Assembly: GCF_024166365.1 (NCBI RefSeq) | Contig: NC_064821.1 | Location: 51,487,093-51,551,092 of the forward strand | Direction: 5' to 3' | DNA length: 64,000 nt | Source: Elephas maximus indicus | Taxonomy: Eukaryota > Chordata > Mammalia > Proboscidea > Elephantidae | Shown: positions 45,117 through 56,290 of the stretch, in pieces | Position numbering within the stretch: the first letter of the stretch is position 1 | Layout: each line of letters opens with the position of its first letter | Made by a program: the position numbers and the translations under genes | Notes under the pieces: model-generated | Told to the model about the DNA's origin: nothing | Databases searched by the model: none | The model's input: the letters and a program-made list of their open reading frames with translations, nothing else

Positions 45117-48100
45117 ATGGCCGTGGTCAGCATCAACCAGCTGCCAGAAACCATCCTGATGGAGCTGTTCACCCACGTGCCTGCCCGGGAGCTGCTGCGG
45201 AACTGCCGACCAGTCTGTCGCCTGTGGCGGGACCTCATTGATGTGGTGACCCTCTGGAAGCGCAAGAGCCTGCTCGATGGCTTCATCACAAAGGACTGGG
45301 ACCAGCCCGTGGCTGACTGGAAGATCTTCTACTTCCTCCGCAGCCTCAGCAGGAACCTCCTGCGCAACCCCTGCGCTGAAGGTGGGGTGTGAGGGGAGGG
45401 GAGGGTGGTGCCTCTGGCCTGGTTCCCTCCCTTTCCTGAACGTCAGGGTCTTTGTACTTGCTACTCCCACACCACCTAGACTATTCTCCCACACAGGCAA
45501 CACCCAGCACCCTCCTTGGCATGGTCTGCCAGGTTCCTTCTCCTTTAGGTCTCAGGTCAGAGACATGCCCTGACCCCCATCTAAAAACAGTACTCCCACA
45601 CCTATCATGTCACCCCCATTTCATTCCCTCAGAGCACTTGCATACCCTGTAATTATTGATGTTTTACTTTTTTTTTTTTTTTCCTCTGCCACAAACATCA
45701 AGTTCCAGGGACCTAATGGATCTTGTCTGCCGCTCTGTACCCAGCACCTGTAACAATGCCTTCACACAGCAGGTGCTCGAGAAACCTTTGCTGAATGAAC
45801 ACCATGCAGACCCACCGTGCCCTTTTGGTTCAGTCCGAGCTACCTAGCATCTGTTGAGGGCTCCCCCTGTGCCAGGCACTAGTCTGAGGTCCTTAGAATT
45901 GTAATTAAAACCAGTTGCCACCAAGTCGATTCTGACTTTTGATGATCCCATGTGTGTATCAGAGTAGAACTCTTCTCCATAGGGATTTTCAGTAGCTGAT
46001 TTCTCAGAAGTAGATTGCCAGGCCTTTCTTTTGAGGCATCTCTGGGCAGGCTCAAACTTCGAACCTTCTGTTTAGCAGCCAAGTGCATGAACCATTGGCA
46101 CTACCCAGGGACTCCACAAATGTAATTACTGTCCAGATATCTCCCTTATACAGATGAAGCAAACAAGGATCTCGAGAGGCGACTGTGATAACATAGTTAG
46201 AGACTCCTGTTTAACTTTAGGTAATGTTCTCCTGTGTTTGCCAGGGTTTTTCCCCCTCATTCACTTAGCACCTACTCTGTGCCGGACACTGTGCTGCTTG
46301 GGGCTGCAGCGGCGGTTGATGAAGAGGCATAGTGTTTGTATCATTTTCTCTCTCTATCCTCACAAGGATCCTGGGAATTAGCTGAATAAGTAGGGTTGGC
46401 TCCATTTTATAGATGGGAAGCTTGAGACCCTGAGATGAATATTCAAAGGACCAAGAACTCCCCAGCTCTGAGGCTGGGCCGGACTGATAAACGCCTCATG
46501 GCCCTTCTCAAAGGCCCCACTGACTGACAATGCCCCAAACTCAGTCTCTCTGCCTGCCCCCGATTCTGCTCAGAAGCTGCCCAGACGGGCACCCCTGCTC
46601 AGCTCAGCTCCCACTTCCCTGCAGAGCCACTCTAGCCTGGCCTTGCACTGACCCTGGGCCCAGCAGCGGTCAGCCTGGCCTTGCTCTCCCCCTATGCCCA
46701 TGCACAGTGCCAACCCAGCTGCTGGATTTCTGTATCGTTCCTCCGGTTCTCACCTGGGGGCCCCCCTAGGCACCTGGGAAAGAGGTGTGGGCTTCTGGTG
46801 AGGGGACCAGGAAAGGAAACGCTCCCCTAGATTATTATGGACAGCCTTGGGAGAGAGCTGTTGTTGTTTCCTACAGTCCTCTAAGTTCATCCTGAAGGGG
46901 AAGGCTGGGAAGGACAGCTTTGCACCTCTGAACCTGCCAAGCAATCCTTCCACAAACACAGGGGTCATGGCATGCCTCCACCCCAGAGGTTCCCTGTCCT
47001 CCTGTTATCTCTCGCCCTAGGCAGAGGGGGCTGAATCCCATCAGCAGAGTAGGTTCCCAACACCCATAACAAACCCATTAGTCAGGCCTCTCAGACTCCG
47101 CAGATCTCAGTTAACCAAGGGCTCCTCCCTCCTTAGGGCAGCTCATTAGCCACCGGACAAACTTACACCTGCCATTGAGAACCAAGTAGGCTCATTACAG
47201 GCCTTGATGAAATTTAATTTTTTAAGCCCCAGAGCAACAATGGGAGAGAGGAAAGGTTTGTTTTAGAATTTCTGGAAATGTTCTTTTTTCCAGCTTCACG
47301 TCAAGCCAGCTGGGGACCAAGTGGGAGGGAGAGGGTCCCAGATCTGAGAGGCTATGGTTAGGAGAGGTGGGAAAGTATGGAGGAGGGGAGCTTTGTAGGG
47401 GTGCTTCAAGGTGGGTGGGATGATGAGGAGCTGACCTGGGCTGTTTACCCAGAAAGAACAAACTGGTTAACCCCTGGGTGTCCACAGCCCCAGAGATCTT
47501 TGAGCAGAAGCCAAGCCCTGCCATTTGGAAGGAATGCTAACCATCCTCCCTCCCTTCTGGAGCCTGATGGGGAGGCCAGACTTTAAGTTGACGTAGGGGA
47601 TGTCACCTCAGCTTCTGTTTTTCCTAGAGAATATGGGATTCTGGCGCATTGACTCCAATGAAGGTGACCACTGGAAGGTGGAGAGTCTCCCTGGAGAACA
47701 TGGGACAAATTTTCCTGACCCCAAAGTCAAGAAGTACTTTGTCACATCCTACGGGTAAGACAAACTGAACCGAGCAGGCTTGTGGGCTTCTGGCAGGATT
47801 TTTGAGGGAGAAGAGGACCAGGACATCTTTTGCCAAATCTCAGGCCTAAGTAAAGGTCTCCCTGTGAAGCCTGAGGGAGCTGGCTCCAACACCAGCTCAG
47901 GGTCTACTGCTTCCTGGAGCAGGAGGAAACTCAGAGGCTGGGTCAGTAGGCAGTGGGGGTGGAGGTCATTTCAGGAGGCCAGGATTCCAACAGACAGTTA
48001 AGGTAAATCTGTATGTCTACAGGTTGCCCCTCATCTAGGAACGTGAGCTCACGGAGGGTACCCCAAAGTCTCCTTGGTGTCCTGGGCCAAATGCAGGAAG

Positions 48101-49856
48101 CTGGCATCGGACCGCATCGTGCCTGCACGGGCCGGGATCAAATGCCACCCACACACAAGTGGATCAGATGTCCTGCTATGGTCCCCACAGGCCTGTGCTG
48201 GGGCAGGAGCAGGAGTCAGCACCACCAGTGCCTGTCCTGCAGTAGTCAGGGGGATGCTGCCAGGTGTGGACAGAACTGCCAGGGCCAAGGTGACCAGCCT
48301 GAGGCTAGCTCACAGACTGTCTCCATGGGGCCACAGTGGCTGCCAGGGCCTGGGCAGGGCCATGTGGAACACACCTGGGACTACAAGCCTTCTCCTCTGT
48401 CCCCAGCATGTGCCTCAAGTCCCAGCTGGTGGACCTCAAGGCCGAGGGCTACTGGGAGGAGCTGCTGGACACATTCCGGCCTGACATCGTCGTCAAGGAC
48501 TGGTGAGTGGGGCCCATGATGTCCCCACACTCTGCACCCTTCCCTTCCTGCCACATTCAGTGGGTAAGAAAACCCTCAGAGAGTACCCAGTCTGTGCCTG
48601 GCTATGTCCTGGGGGCAAGGGTTGTCCTAGAGCCAGGCAGACCCAGCACTTGCCCGTCCAGCAGCTCCTCTCAGCCTCCCCATCATGCTGTGAGAGACAT
48701 TAGCCCAGTTTACAGCTGGGGAGACTGAGGGCTACAGATGAGCTGTCACTAGAGATGCCCAGGACCCCAGCCCTCCCCGGAACCTCATAGACATTCACAT
48801 GCTTTCTTGCCTGCCCACCTCCTTTCATCACTTACCCTACAACTCTACCCAGTGCCTACTGTGTGCACAGAGCTTGCAAGGCCCTGGCTCAGCCCATAGC
48901 AGAAGGCAGGACCCCAGTTTCAGCCAGACACTAGGGCCACTGCTTAAAGTGTGAAGGGGTGGGGTCTGAAGGGTGAGGACAGGGCTAAGCAGAGGTGGAG
49001 CTCTGTGGCACCCCCATCACGCAAGCCAACCCCATGAATCTCCCACTAAGTCCACTGCCTGATCCATTATAATGTACAGGTGACATAATTCTGAGGGACC
49101 GGGCCCTGGTCTCTGTAGGGGACCTTTTACTTTTGGGGATGACATCTTCACTAGAATACCTAAGAGTTGTCCCTTTTCTCAGATGGATAGACTGCTGCCT
49201 CCCACCTCAGAGCATAGGGAGCCCAAAACAGGCTGGGCCTCATGGGTAGGGCATTGCTGACAGACGGAAGACCTCAGCCAAACTTAGGGAAAAACAACCC
49301 CTAGTTCTCATTTGAGGGCCTGCTGCTGGCCCCGCCCCCAGCACCAGCCCTCAGGCCTGCCCTCCCCTAGGTTTGCTGCCAGAGCAGACTGTGGCTGCAC
49401 CTATCACCTCCGAGTGCAGCTGGCCTCCGCTGACTACATTGTCTTGGCCTCCTTCGAGCCACCACCCGTGATCATCCACCAATGGAACGACGCCAAGTGG
49501 ACAGAGGTGAGGCCTCACCTGCTTGCCTGCCCTGCCCACCCACCTTTCCCCAATGGGACCTGGCTCCTCCGTCGCCCTCCTTCTCAGTCCCAGTGGTCAC
49601 TGCCTCTCCCCTCCCCCAGGTCTCCTACACCTTCTCGGACTACCCTCCAGGTGTCCGCCACATCCTTTTCCAGCATGGGGGCAAGGACACCCAGTTTTGG
49701 GCCGGCTGGTACGGGCCCCGTGTCACCAACAGCAGCATAGTCATCAGCCATAAGATGACCACGAACTCGGGCTCGCCAACAACTCAGCCTAAAGACAAGG
49801 CAGGGGTGGGAGAAGGCTGCCCACTTGTCCTCTCCAGAAATCCTTCCATTATCTGA
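45117..49856 (+). CDS. FBXO6: FBXO6 (Fbs2/FBG2), F-box glycoprotein receptor, complete
   Basis: SCF receptor for high-mannose glycoproteins in ER-associated degradation; in human it also targets CHK1. Coding exons: 45117-45381, 47628-47754, 48407-48502, 49371-49506, 49620-49856. They make 861 nt, 286 aa. The F-box is about residues 5-50, the FBA domain about 71-252. Phe234-Trp235 occupies the glycan-contact position (Tyr-Trp in human, Phe-Trp in mouse). The start MAVVSINQLPE resembles the mouse start MALVSINQLPE. Human has a longer alternative N-terminus, and an upstream in-frame ATG at 45021 exists but gives an unlike sequence. The tail after about residue 268 (KAGVGEGCPLVLSRNPSII) does not resemble the human tail and may be in a shifted frame. 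All introns are GT-AG. A 46-nt block of exon 1 is identical to FBXO44. Confidence 0.96.
45382..47627 (+). other. FBXO6: FBXO6 intron after the first coding exon
   Basis: 2.2 kb holding a T15 run (45667), one minus AfroSINE, a MIR-like patch at 46230-46450 and a conserved-looking AT-rich block near 47100-47250. Open frames here are compositional. Confidence 0.8.
45908..46115 (-). mobile_element. AfroSINE, minus, in FBXO6 intron
   Basis: Target duplication TGTAATTA at 45900-45907 and 46121-46128. Reversed head ends CACTACCCAGGGACTCC. Confidence 0.87.
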
Positions 49857-49858
49857 CT

Positions 49859-49895
49859 GGCCACCCATCCAACCATCTATCCGTCCGTCCGTCCT
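49859..49895 (+). repeat. Degenerate (CCAT/CCGT)n in FBXO6 3' UTR
   Basis: A tetranucleotide-like tract (CCACCCATCCAACCATC, then CCGTCCGTCCGTCC) directly after the FBXO6 stop. It may vary in length. Confidence 0.65.
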
Positions 49896-50057
49896 CTGTC
49901 TGGGCCAGCCGAGGGCCAGAGGTCCCCTCCAGGCAAGACCTGAGCCTGTACTGGGTAGTGAGGCCCCTGTCCTGGGAGCTACTGCCCAGTTCCAGTGTTG
50001 GGCAGACCCACCAGTTTGTGCTGACTTAACTGTCATATTGTTTCAACATTTTGTCAC

Positions 50058-50063
50058 AATAAA
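50058..50063 (+). terminator. FBXO6: FBXO6 poly(A) signal
   Basis: AATAAA in CACAATAAATGTTTAC, about 200 bp past the stop, followed by T/G-rich sequence (GGGGTTGGATTTAGG) fitting a downstream element. Confidence 0.85.
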
Positions 50064-50219
50064 TGTTTACATTAAAATCAGCCTGGGGTTGGATTTAGGG
50101 GTGGGGGCAGGAGGTGCCTGGCACTTTGGTGGAGAAGCAGCCCCTTCCCCAGGTTAATCTGGCTGCACCAGTCCCTCCCACTCCAGTGAGTGACAGCCCA
50201 GCTCAGCCCTTGGAGCCCC

Positions 50220-50225
50220 TTTATT
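50220..50225 (-). terminator. MAD2L2: MAD2L2 poly(A) signal
   Basis: Minus-strand AATAAA (TTTCAATAAAGGGG), about 260 bp past the MAD2L2 stop. It faces the FBXO6 signal, leaving only about 100-150 bp between the two inferred cleavage sites. Confidence 0.85.
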
Positions 50226-50484
50226 GAAACAGTTCACAGCACAGTACTGGAGACAGTGTTGGCCAGCTGAACTGGAGGAAGCTGAGAATTCAAGGTCCCA
50301 GCACCCTTCACTGTCCTCCCAGAGTCCACGAAGGTGATCAGACTTGCACAGCCTTGGGCTGAGGGCAGCGGTCTACACGTAGAGGCAATAAGAGCACTTG
50401 GAATCAGGGGGCCTGCAGTGCTGCCCTAGGCTGGGGGCCCTCAAGTCCGACAGGTGTGGCATCAGTGGAGGGCCAGGCGTATCC

Positions 50485-53400
50485 TCAGCTGCTTTTGTGA
50501 GCTCGCTCTTCCACATAGAGCTGCATCTGATACACAAGAGCAAACGGCCTTGGTCAGGGTGACAGCCAGGGTATCTACTCTGGAAGACCCCCAAACCCCT
50601 GGCAGACAGGTCTCTGCCAAGGGTGGGGCTGGTGCAGCCAGAGCGAGGGGTTAAGTGAGGGTCATCTTCCCCAAGCCTTGATCTACAGACCCTCTGGCTA
50701 GGCCTCAGAACCAGCCCCACCTCCCAAGCCCTCTCTGAGTACAAGTTACCTGGTTGCCCACACCAGCCTCCCAAAACCCACCTTTAAAATGTCTGACGTC
50801 ATGGTCTTCAGGGGTATTAGCCGGGGGTCATGCATGTGGACATCCTGTTCATCTGCCAGGATCCAGGGGAAGTCCTGGAGAGGCGGACTGAGGTGAGAGG
50901 GCAGAAGGGGGCTGGACTGCCATCATTCTGGAACCTTCTGCAGGGCTAGGGTCCTCAGACTTCAGGGGACAGCAGGATCACAAGGGAGCTGCTGACAGCG
51001 GAGATTCCCAGGCTCCACCAGAGCAGCCGAGTCTGTAGGTCTGGCTGGGACCTTGTGTGATTTAACAAGCCCCAAGCACCAATTCTGACACTGGTGGGCA
51101 AGGACCCCCTCCTTGAGAAGCCCTGCTTCAGAGGAGCTAGGGTGAGAGGACAGCTCCAGCAGGTGGTTTGGCCTTCCTGTCATCTCTGAGTGCTCAGAGA
51201 TGGGGCAGTGACAGGCATGTGGCCACATAGTTGACATACAGGGAGGCCCAGCTATAAGCACTGGAGTGGCTGCACGTCCCACAGGCCACACTCTGCCATG
51301 CGGGACAGCAACACCAGGTTTTCAGAGGCTCTCAGCTACACCCACCCCCAGACCAGTGTCATCTCACCTTGATGACCTGGATCTTCTCCATGTTGCGAGT
51401 GGCTGCTTCTCTCGTGTGCACCAGGACTGTGAAGGTACAGCCTAGAGAGGCAAGAGGTAGGTCAAGGCCAGCTGTCATGCCAGGCACTAGGCACAGCCTC
51501 TTTCCACCTCCCTAGCTGGGCCACCTGCCCAGGCTTGGGCCCCAGCCCCACAGAACAGAGTGAAAACAAAACGCTAAAGAAATGCAGAGTCAGAGGGGAG
51601 ACGGTAGCCAGGTAGAGTAAATCAGGGAAGCTTCCTGGAGGAGGTAGACTTTCAGAGGGGTTCTGAAGGCAGGAATGAAGAGATGAGGCTCAGTGTAGCA
51701 AGCACAGACCAACCCCAGGGAACTATGGAAGCACCCAGGTTAAGAGGGAGTAGGGGTGAGCACACCTGGGGGGTTGTGGTCCAGGACAGCATCACACACA
51801 CTGATCTTCAGGATGAAGGCTCGGAGCAGCTGCTCCACGTGAGACAGCAGGGAGTCTGAACTGGGAACAAGAGAGGAGCGTCTCCCACCATACTGGGACC
51901 CCTTCCCACCACCTATGCTCCCCCCACAACCCTAGGCAATCAACCCTGGAAATAGGCCTGGGGGGCCACGGTCCCTCCAGTGGTTCTGAGAATGTTGGCT
52001 TCTAAGAGCTGGGCTACCTATTGAGTCTGCAAAGTTAGAATCACCTGGAAAGTTTAAAACTAATGACCAGTGCCACCCCAGACTCAGAATCGGGGCAGGG
52101 GCAGGGGGAAGGGAGCTCATTAGGTGGTTTTAATGGAGTCCCTAGGTACAGTGAACAGTTAACGTGCTTGACTGCTAACTGAAAGACTGGAGGTTTGAGT
52201 CCACCCAGAGGCACCTCAGAAGAAAGGCCTGACAATTTACTTCTGAAAAAGCAACCACTGAAAACCCTCTGAAGTACATACAGTTCTTCTGTGACACACC
52301 TGGGGTCGCCACGAGTCGGCATCGACTCAGCAGCAATTGGAAAAAAAAAAAAAAAAAATACATGCAGCCAGGCCTGAGAACCAGGACACAACACAAGCCT
52401 CTTCACACATCCTCTTCACACCAAGACACCGTGCCAAGAAGGGAAAGGGCTTGTCCAAGGCCTCACAGCAAGTGAGACAAGTTTGTGCCAGATCCCAGGG
52501 CCCAGGCAAACCTGGCCAAAGTCAACTTCAAGTTGTTTTTACGGACTGGATGCTCTGCTGGGAAGCCGGGAAACTGGGTCTGTGTCCTGACTCTGCCAAC
52601 AACTTGGGTGACCCTGGACAGCTCATATCATTTCTCTGGACCTTGATTTCAGAGATGTGAGGTGGGGACTAGCCATTCACCAGTGCTGTGACTTTCCAGG
52701 TATGAAAAAGGAAGGTCTGTGTAACCTGTGTACTGTCCACAGAGGCCACCAGACAGCTGGGCTGTGTCTTGGCCTCTCACAGGCCGAAGCCTTGTTAGGT
52801 AAGCACATCTTGTCATTTCTCCTCTCAGGTCTTTGACCAAGGGAGTCAGGAGCTTCCCTGTGGAGGATGGGGAGCAGGGGAGGTGGGTACTCCTAGGGAC
52901 CTCACACCAGCTAGCAGAGGCAGCTCACCTGATGGACAGCAAGGGAGGCTGAGTGATTTCAAAGACGAATTTCTCCACTGGGCGGTGCTCTTTATCCAAA
53001 ATCACCACCACCACTTTCTCGACATCATTCTGCAAGGACAGGAATCACCCATTACAGAGCCCGAACCCCACCCCGCCCCTGCCTAAGGAAGGATGGAAAC
53101 AGCATGCTCTCAGAAGTTCAAGTTGGCATCCTATCCATGGATGGTACAGGCTGAGACAGAGGGTGCCTGGGCTCTGCACGGGGTCCCAGAAATTCTTGGG
53201 GACCAGAACAAGATAGGAGGAAACCCTGAGGGGGCCGAGCCCAGACAGAACTTAAGGAAGTCAGGGGGAGAGAGAGAGAGGTGGCTAGAACACAGAACCC
53301 TCCTGGGTAGGCATCAACAGCCAGCCTCACTAACCCAAGCTCCTGGGCCCAAGTCACCCTGAATGTGGTCCACATGCCTCAAGACCTGTCCCTGGATGCG

Positions 53401-55639
53401 GATGGCCTCCAGATTCAGGATTAGGCTTCTGGTTATTGGAGCCATGGGGACCCCACATAGGCCCAGCATCACCCCATCTGGAGTTGGCCTATGAGTGGGG
53501 AGGAGCAGATTGGGGCTGAGCGGTCCGCAGAGGCGTGGTGCCCTCACCTTCTCCAGGAGTGGCTTGACGCAGTGCAGCGTATCCTGAATATACTGGTTCA
53601 GCTCCGGGTGGCAGGACATCTGTGCACAACCCACAGTGGTGGCTGGTGAGGCCCACAGCATGGATGCGGAACCACCCGACACCCAGGCCCAGCAACTCCC
53701 TAAGGGCTCCCTACCCTGAGAGACCCAACTTCCTGTAATGAGGCTAAGAACTGTGAATTTATCGATGAGGAAGAGAAAGCGGAAGATAAACGTTCAACCT
53801 CAGCACTAGCATTTAATTCAGCATTAGGAGCTCCTAATGTGGGATCCGGGAACAGCGGTGGCTCAGTGGCAGAATTCTCGCCTTCCATGCTGTAGTTCAG
53901 GGTTCGATTCCCAGCCAAGGCACCTCATGTGCAGCTACCACCCATCTGTCAGTGGAGGCTTGCATGTTGCTATGATGCTGAACAGATTTCAGCAACACTT
54001 CCAGACTAAGATGGACCGGAAAAGGAAGGCCTAGCGATCTACTTCCAAAACTCAGCCAATGAAAACCCTATGGATTATAACAGCAACAGATCAAGGAGCT
54101 GGCTCAGACCTGACAATGTTTTGTTCTGCTGTGCATGGAGTAGCCATGAGTCAGGAAACCACTCAACAGCAGTTAGCAACAATTCAGAATCCAAGACCCC
54201 TCCAGAGTCTAAGATGTCCCTAAAACTGTACACGAAGTTGTGTGTATTTGTGCACATGGGCATTTTTCCAAAGAATCCAGAAATAGAATCAAATTTCCAA
54301 AGAATCCGAAATTTTAGGAGCTGTGTGCCTCAGGCAATTAACCTCTCTGAGCCTCAATTGGAAACACTGGTTGCGTAGTGGTTAAGTGCTATAGCTGCTA
54401 ACCAAAGGGTCAGCAGTTCAAATCCACCAGGCGCTCCTTGGAAACTCTATGGGGCAGTTCTACTCTGTCCTATAGGGTCGCTATGAGTCGGAATCAACTC
54501 CACGGCACTAGGTTTGGTTTTTGGTTTTTCTGGAGCCTCAATTACTTCATCTGTGAAGATCTCATGAGGAAAAAGTGAGGATTATGAGGGGGACAGAAGC
54601 TGGCTGAACGGACACAGGGAATACAGAGTGGAGAGAAGGAGTGAGCTGTTTTATTAGGGGGGCAGCAACCAGAAGTACACAGCAAGATGTGTATGAATTT
54701 TTTATGGAAGATTGACTTGATTTGTAAACTGTCACTTAAAGCACAAGAAACATTTTTAACGAGTGAGATTAAGTAAAATAAATAAAGTATACCGTGGGTG
54801 CTAAATAAATGCTAACTCATTTTTCCTTTTCCCTGTATATTCTTTAAGGTTCCCCCACCTTCTGGTATTCAGGCATTTATTCTAGTATTTATTGAGTGCC
54901 TTGAGTGGCAGGCACATCTAGACACTGGAAACAGAGCAATGCACATTTACTGCTTTGTTTTTTTTTTAACCAAAAACAACCCATTACAGTTCAGGGTGAG
55001 TGAGGGGAGGGGAAGGTGCCTGAGACTATTGAAATCCCCTCTCCAAACCAATGATTCGATCCCTTCAGTGGGCACTTTTAAAATGCAAGCATGCCACCAG
55101 GGCAACTCTAATCATGGCCCTAACTTTTGGCAGGGGGAACTCCAGGTTCTGAGGGGAGGGATGCAAATGCCATACAGGTGAGGGGGGATGGGGGGTTGTC
55201 GAGCTTTCTGCAGCTGCTGGGGGAACTGGAAGGCGTGAGCGGCCTCTGGGGAATGAGTGGGCTGGGCCTGAAGGTGGAAGAAGGTTAAAAAAAAAAAAAT
55301 CCTCTACCGAGTCTGCGATTCTGGGGCAACACAGTGGACACGGGCGCGCAAGGAATTCCCCGGTGGCCCCAGTCCGACCGCGGGGCGCACCTGGACCGGC
55401 ACGTTGTACTTCTTGCGTTTCTGGAAGATCCCCACCGGGTAGACTTCTCTCACATAGAGGATCAGGTGCACTGCTACCTCCAGGAACTCACAGAGCACAT
55501 CGGCCACCACTGTAGAGGGGGCAGAACTCGAAGCGCTCAGGGGCGCCCGGCGGTCCAGACCCACCTCCCCACCCCGGGCCACAGGCCCAGCCTCCCTACC
55601 TTGGCCAAAGTTGAGGTCCTGCCGCGTAAGCGTGGTCAT
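50485..55639 (-). CDS. MAD2L2: MAD2L2 (REV7), HORMA-domain adaptor, complete
   Basis: Non-catalytic subunit of translesion DNA polymerase zeta (with REV3L), part of the shieldin complex that limits DNA-end resection, and an inhibitor of APC/C-CDH1. Coding exons, in transcript order: 55639-55600, 55509-55391, 53619-53548, 53029-52929, 51860-51766, 51441-51368, 50874-50782, 50526-50485. They make 636 nt, 211 aa, the human length. Every junction is GT-AG and in phase. The HORMA domain fills almost the whole protein, from [20 protein letters not shown] to the safety-belt segment; Trp171 in [12 protein letters not shown] is the known partner-binding residue. Compared with the human sequence as I remember it, the only difference I see is near the C-terminus (HKSS against HKGS). 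Intron 2 (53620-55390) carries two SINEs and an L1-like fragment; intron 4 (51861-52928) carries one SINE. Confidence 0.97.
51990..52358 (+). mobile_element. MER20-like fossil followed by an AfroSINE
   Basis: 51990-52135 carries TTAGAATCACCTGGAAAG and GACCAGTGCCACCCCAGAC in MER20 order. From 52136 an AfroSINE runs GGAGTCCCTAGGTACAGTG to an 18-A tail at 52341-52358. Both lie in MAD2L2 intron 4. Confidence 0.65.
53852..54190 (+). mobile_element. tRNA-Gly-headed SINE, plus, full length, in MAD2L2 intron 2
   Basis: Head at about 53853-53922 aligns base for base with much of tRNA-Gly: TGGCTCAGTGGCAGAATTCT, CGCCTTCCATG with a TCC at the anticodon position, and GGTTCGATTCCCAGCC. The body and tail GCAGTTAGCAACAA follow the same family as 23147. 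Internal promoter boxes look intact. Confidence 0.88.
54360..54532 (+). mobile_element. AfroSINE, plus, young subtype with perfect target duplication
   Basis: Exact 11-bp duplication GAGCCTCAATT at 54349-54359 and 54533-54543, within a MIR. Tail GGTTTGGTTTTTGGTTTTT. Confidence 0.94.
54588..54770 (+). mobile_element. L1-like 3' end, in MAD2L2 intron 2
   Basis: GAAGCTGGCTGAACGGACAC, GATGTGTATGAATTTTTTAT and TGTAAACTGTCACTTAAAGC match the 3' part of the 21-kb element. Confidence 0.6.
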
Positions 55640-56290
55640 CCTTCCCGCCACCTGGGGCTGGGGCAGGAACAGGGACAGGCTGTAGTTCCGAAGGCCCAGG
55701 CAGGGGCAGGGCCCGCCTCCACCTCCTGTCCCCTCCCCTCTTTCGGGAGGCTTCGGGCAAGACGAGCGCCTTCACATAGAGCAGCTGGAAGGGACCCCTC
55801 CACGCTGGCGTCGCAGCTGAGGGGCATCAGGCGCGCGCCGACCAGCGTCTGTCCACCGGCCGCCGGCCCCCGTCGTCGCGCTGTCTCGGGGTTAGGAAAG
55901 GCCGGCGCTCTGCCCGCAGGAGAGCCGGGCTGCGGGTGCAGAGACAGCTGCAAGTGCAGGGCCGGGGCGCAGAGCGGGACACCCGGAAAGTGAAACTAGG
56001 TTGGACTGAGTCTCCGCCCTGGCCCGCCAGATCCCTCCCCACCGGGGACCCTGCCCTTCTGCCCTCCCCGGTACCAGTTCCGCCCCGGGCGCTGGGAGCC
56101 GCCAGCCGCTACACGCGCGCCCGGGGCTCTACCCGCGGCAACTGCGCAGCTCGCTGACGTCCGTGGCGCTCCGGCGGGTCCTAGCGTCCGCCCTAGGCCA
56201 CGCCCACCCCACGCCCAGTCCCGCGGAGGCTCCGCACAGGGCGGGTCCGGGCCTCGGGGGCGGGGCTTGGGAGAGGCTGGGGACCTGCCC
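55330..56290 (-). promoter_or_regulatory. MAD2L2: CpG-island promoter of MAD2L2
   Basis: Nearly 1 kb of dense CpG covering the first two coding exons and the DNA upstream, with GC boxes (GGGGGCGGGGC at about 56258) and CCACGCCCACCCC elements near 56200. It probably drives MAD2L2 leftward. In human the DRAXIN start is close by on the other strand, so bidirectional use is possible, but I see no DRAXIN coding exon. Confidence 0.75.
55640..55651 (-). other. MAD2L2: MAD2L2 5' UTR part of the ATG exon
   Basis: On the minus strand a pyrimidine-rich tract ends in GCCCCAG at 55652, then 12 nt precede the ATG. This is a credible acceptor, suggesting a separate upstream non-coding exon within the CpG island. 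Confidence 0.5.

Noticed and set aside
53853-53922. Functional tRNA-Gly gene
   Set aside because: The acceptor stem does not pair well and the sequence continues into a SINE body and tail shared with other copies.
55334-55993. 219-codon plus-strand frame at the MAD2L2 island
   Set aside because: Antisense to two confirmed MAD2L2 exons and compositionally biased. Also considered as DRAXIN and rejected: no signal peptide or cysteine-rich C-terminus.
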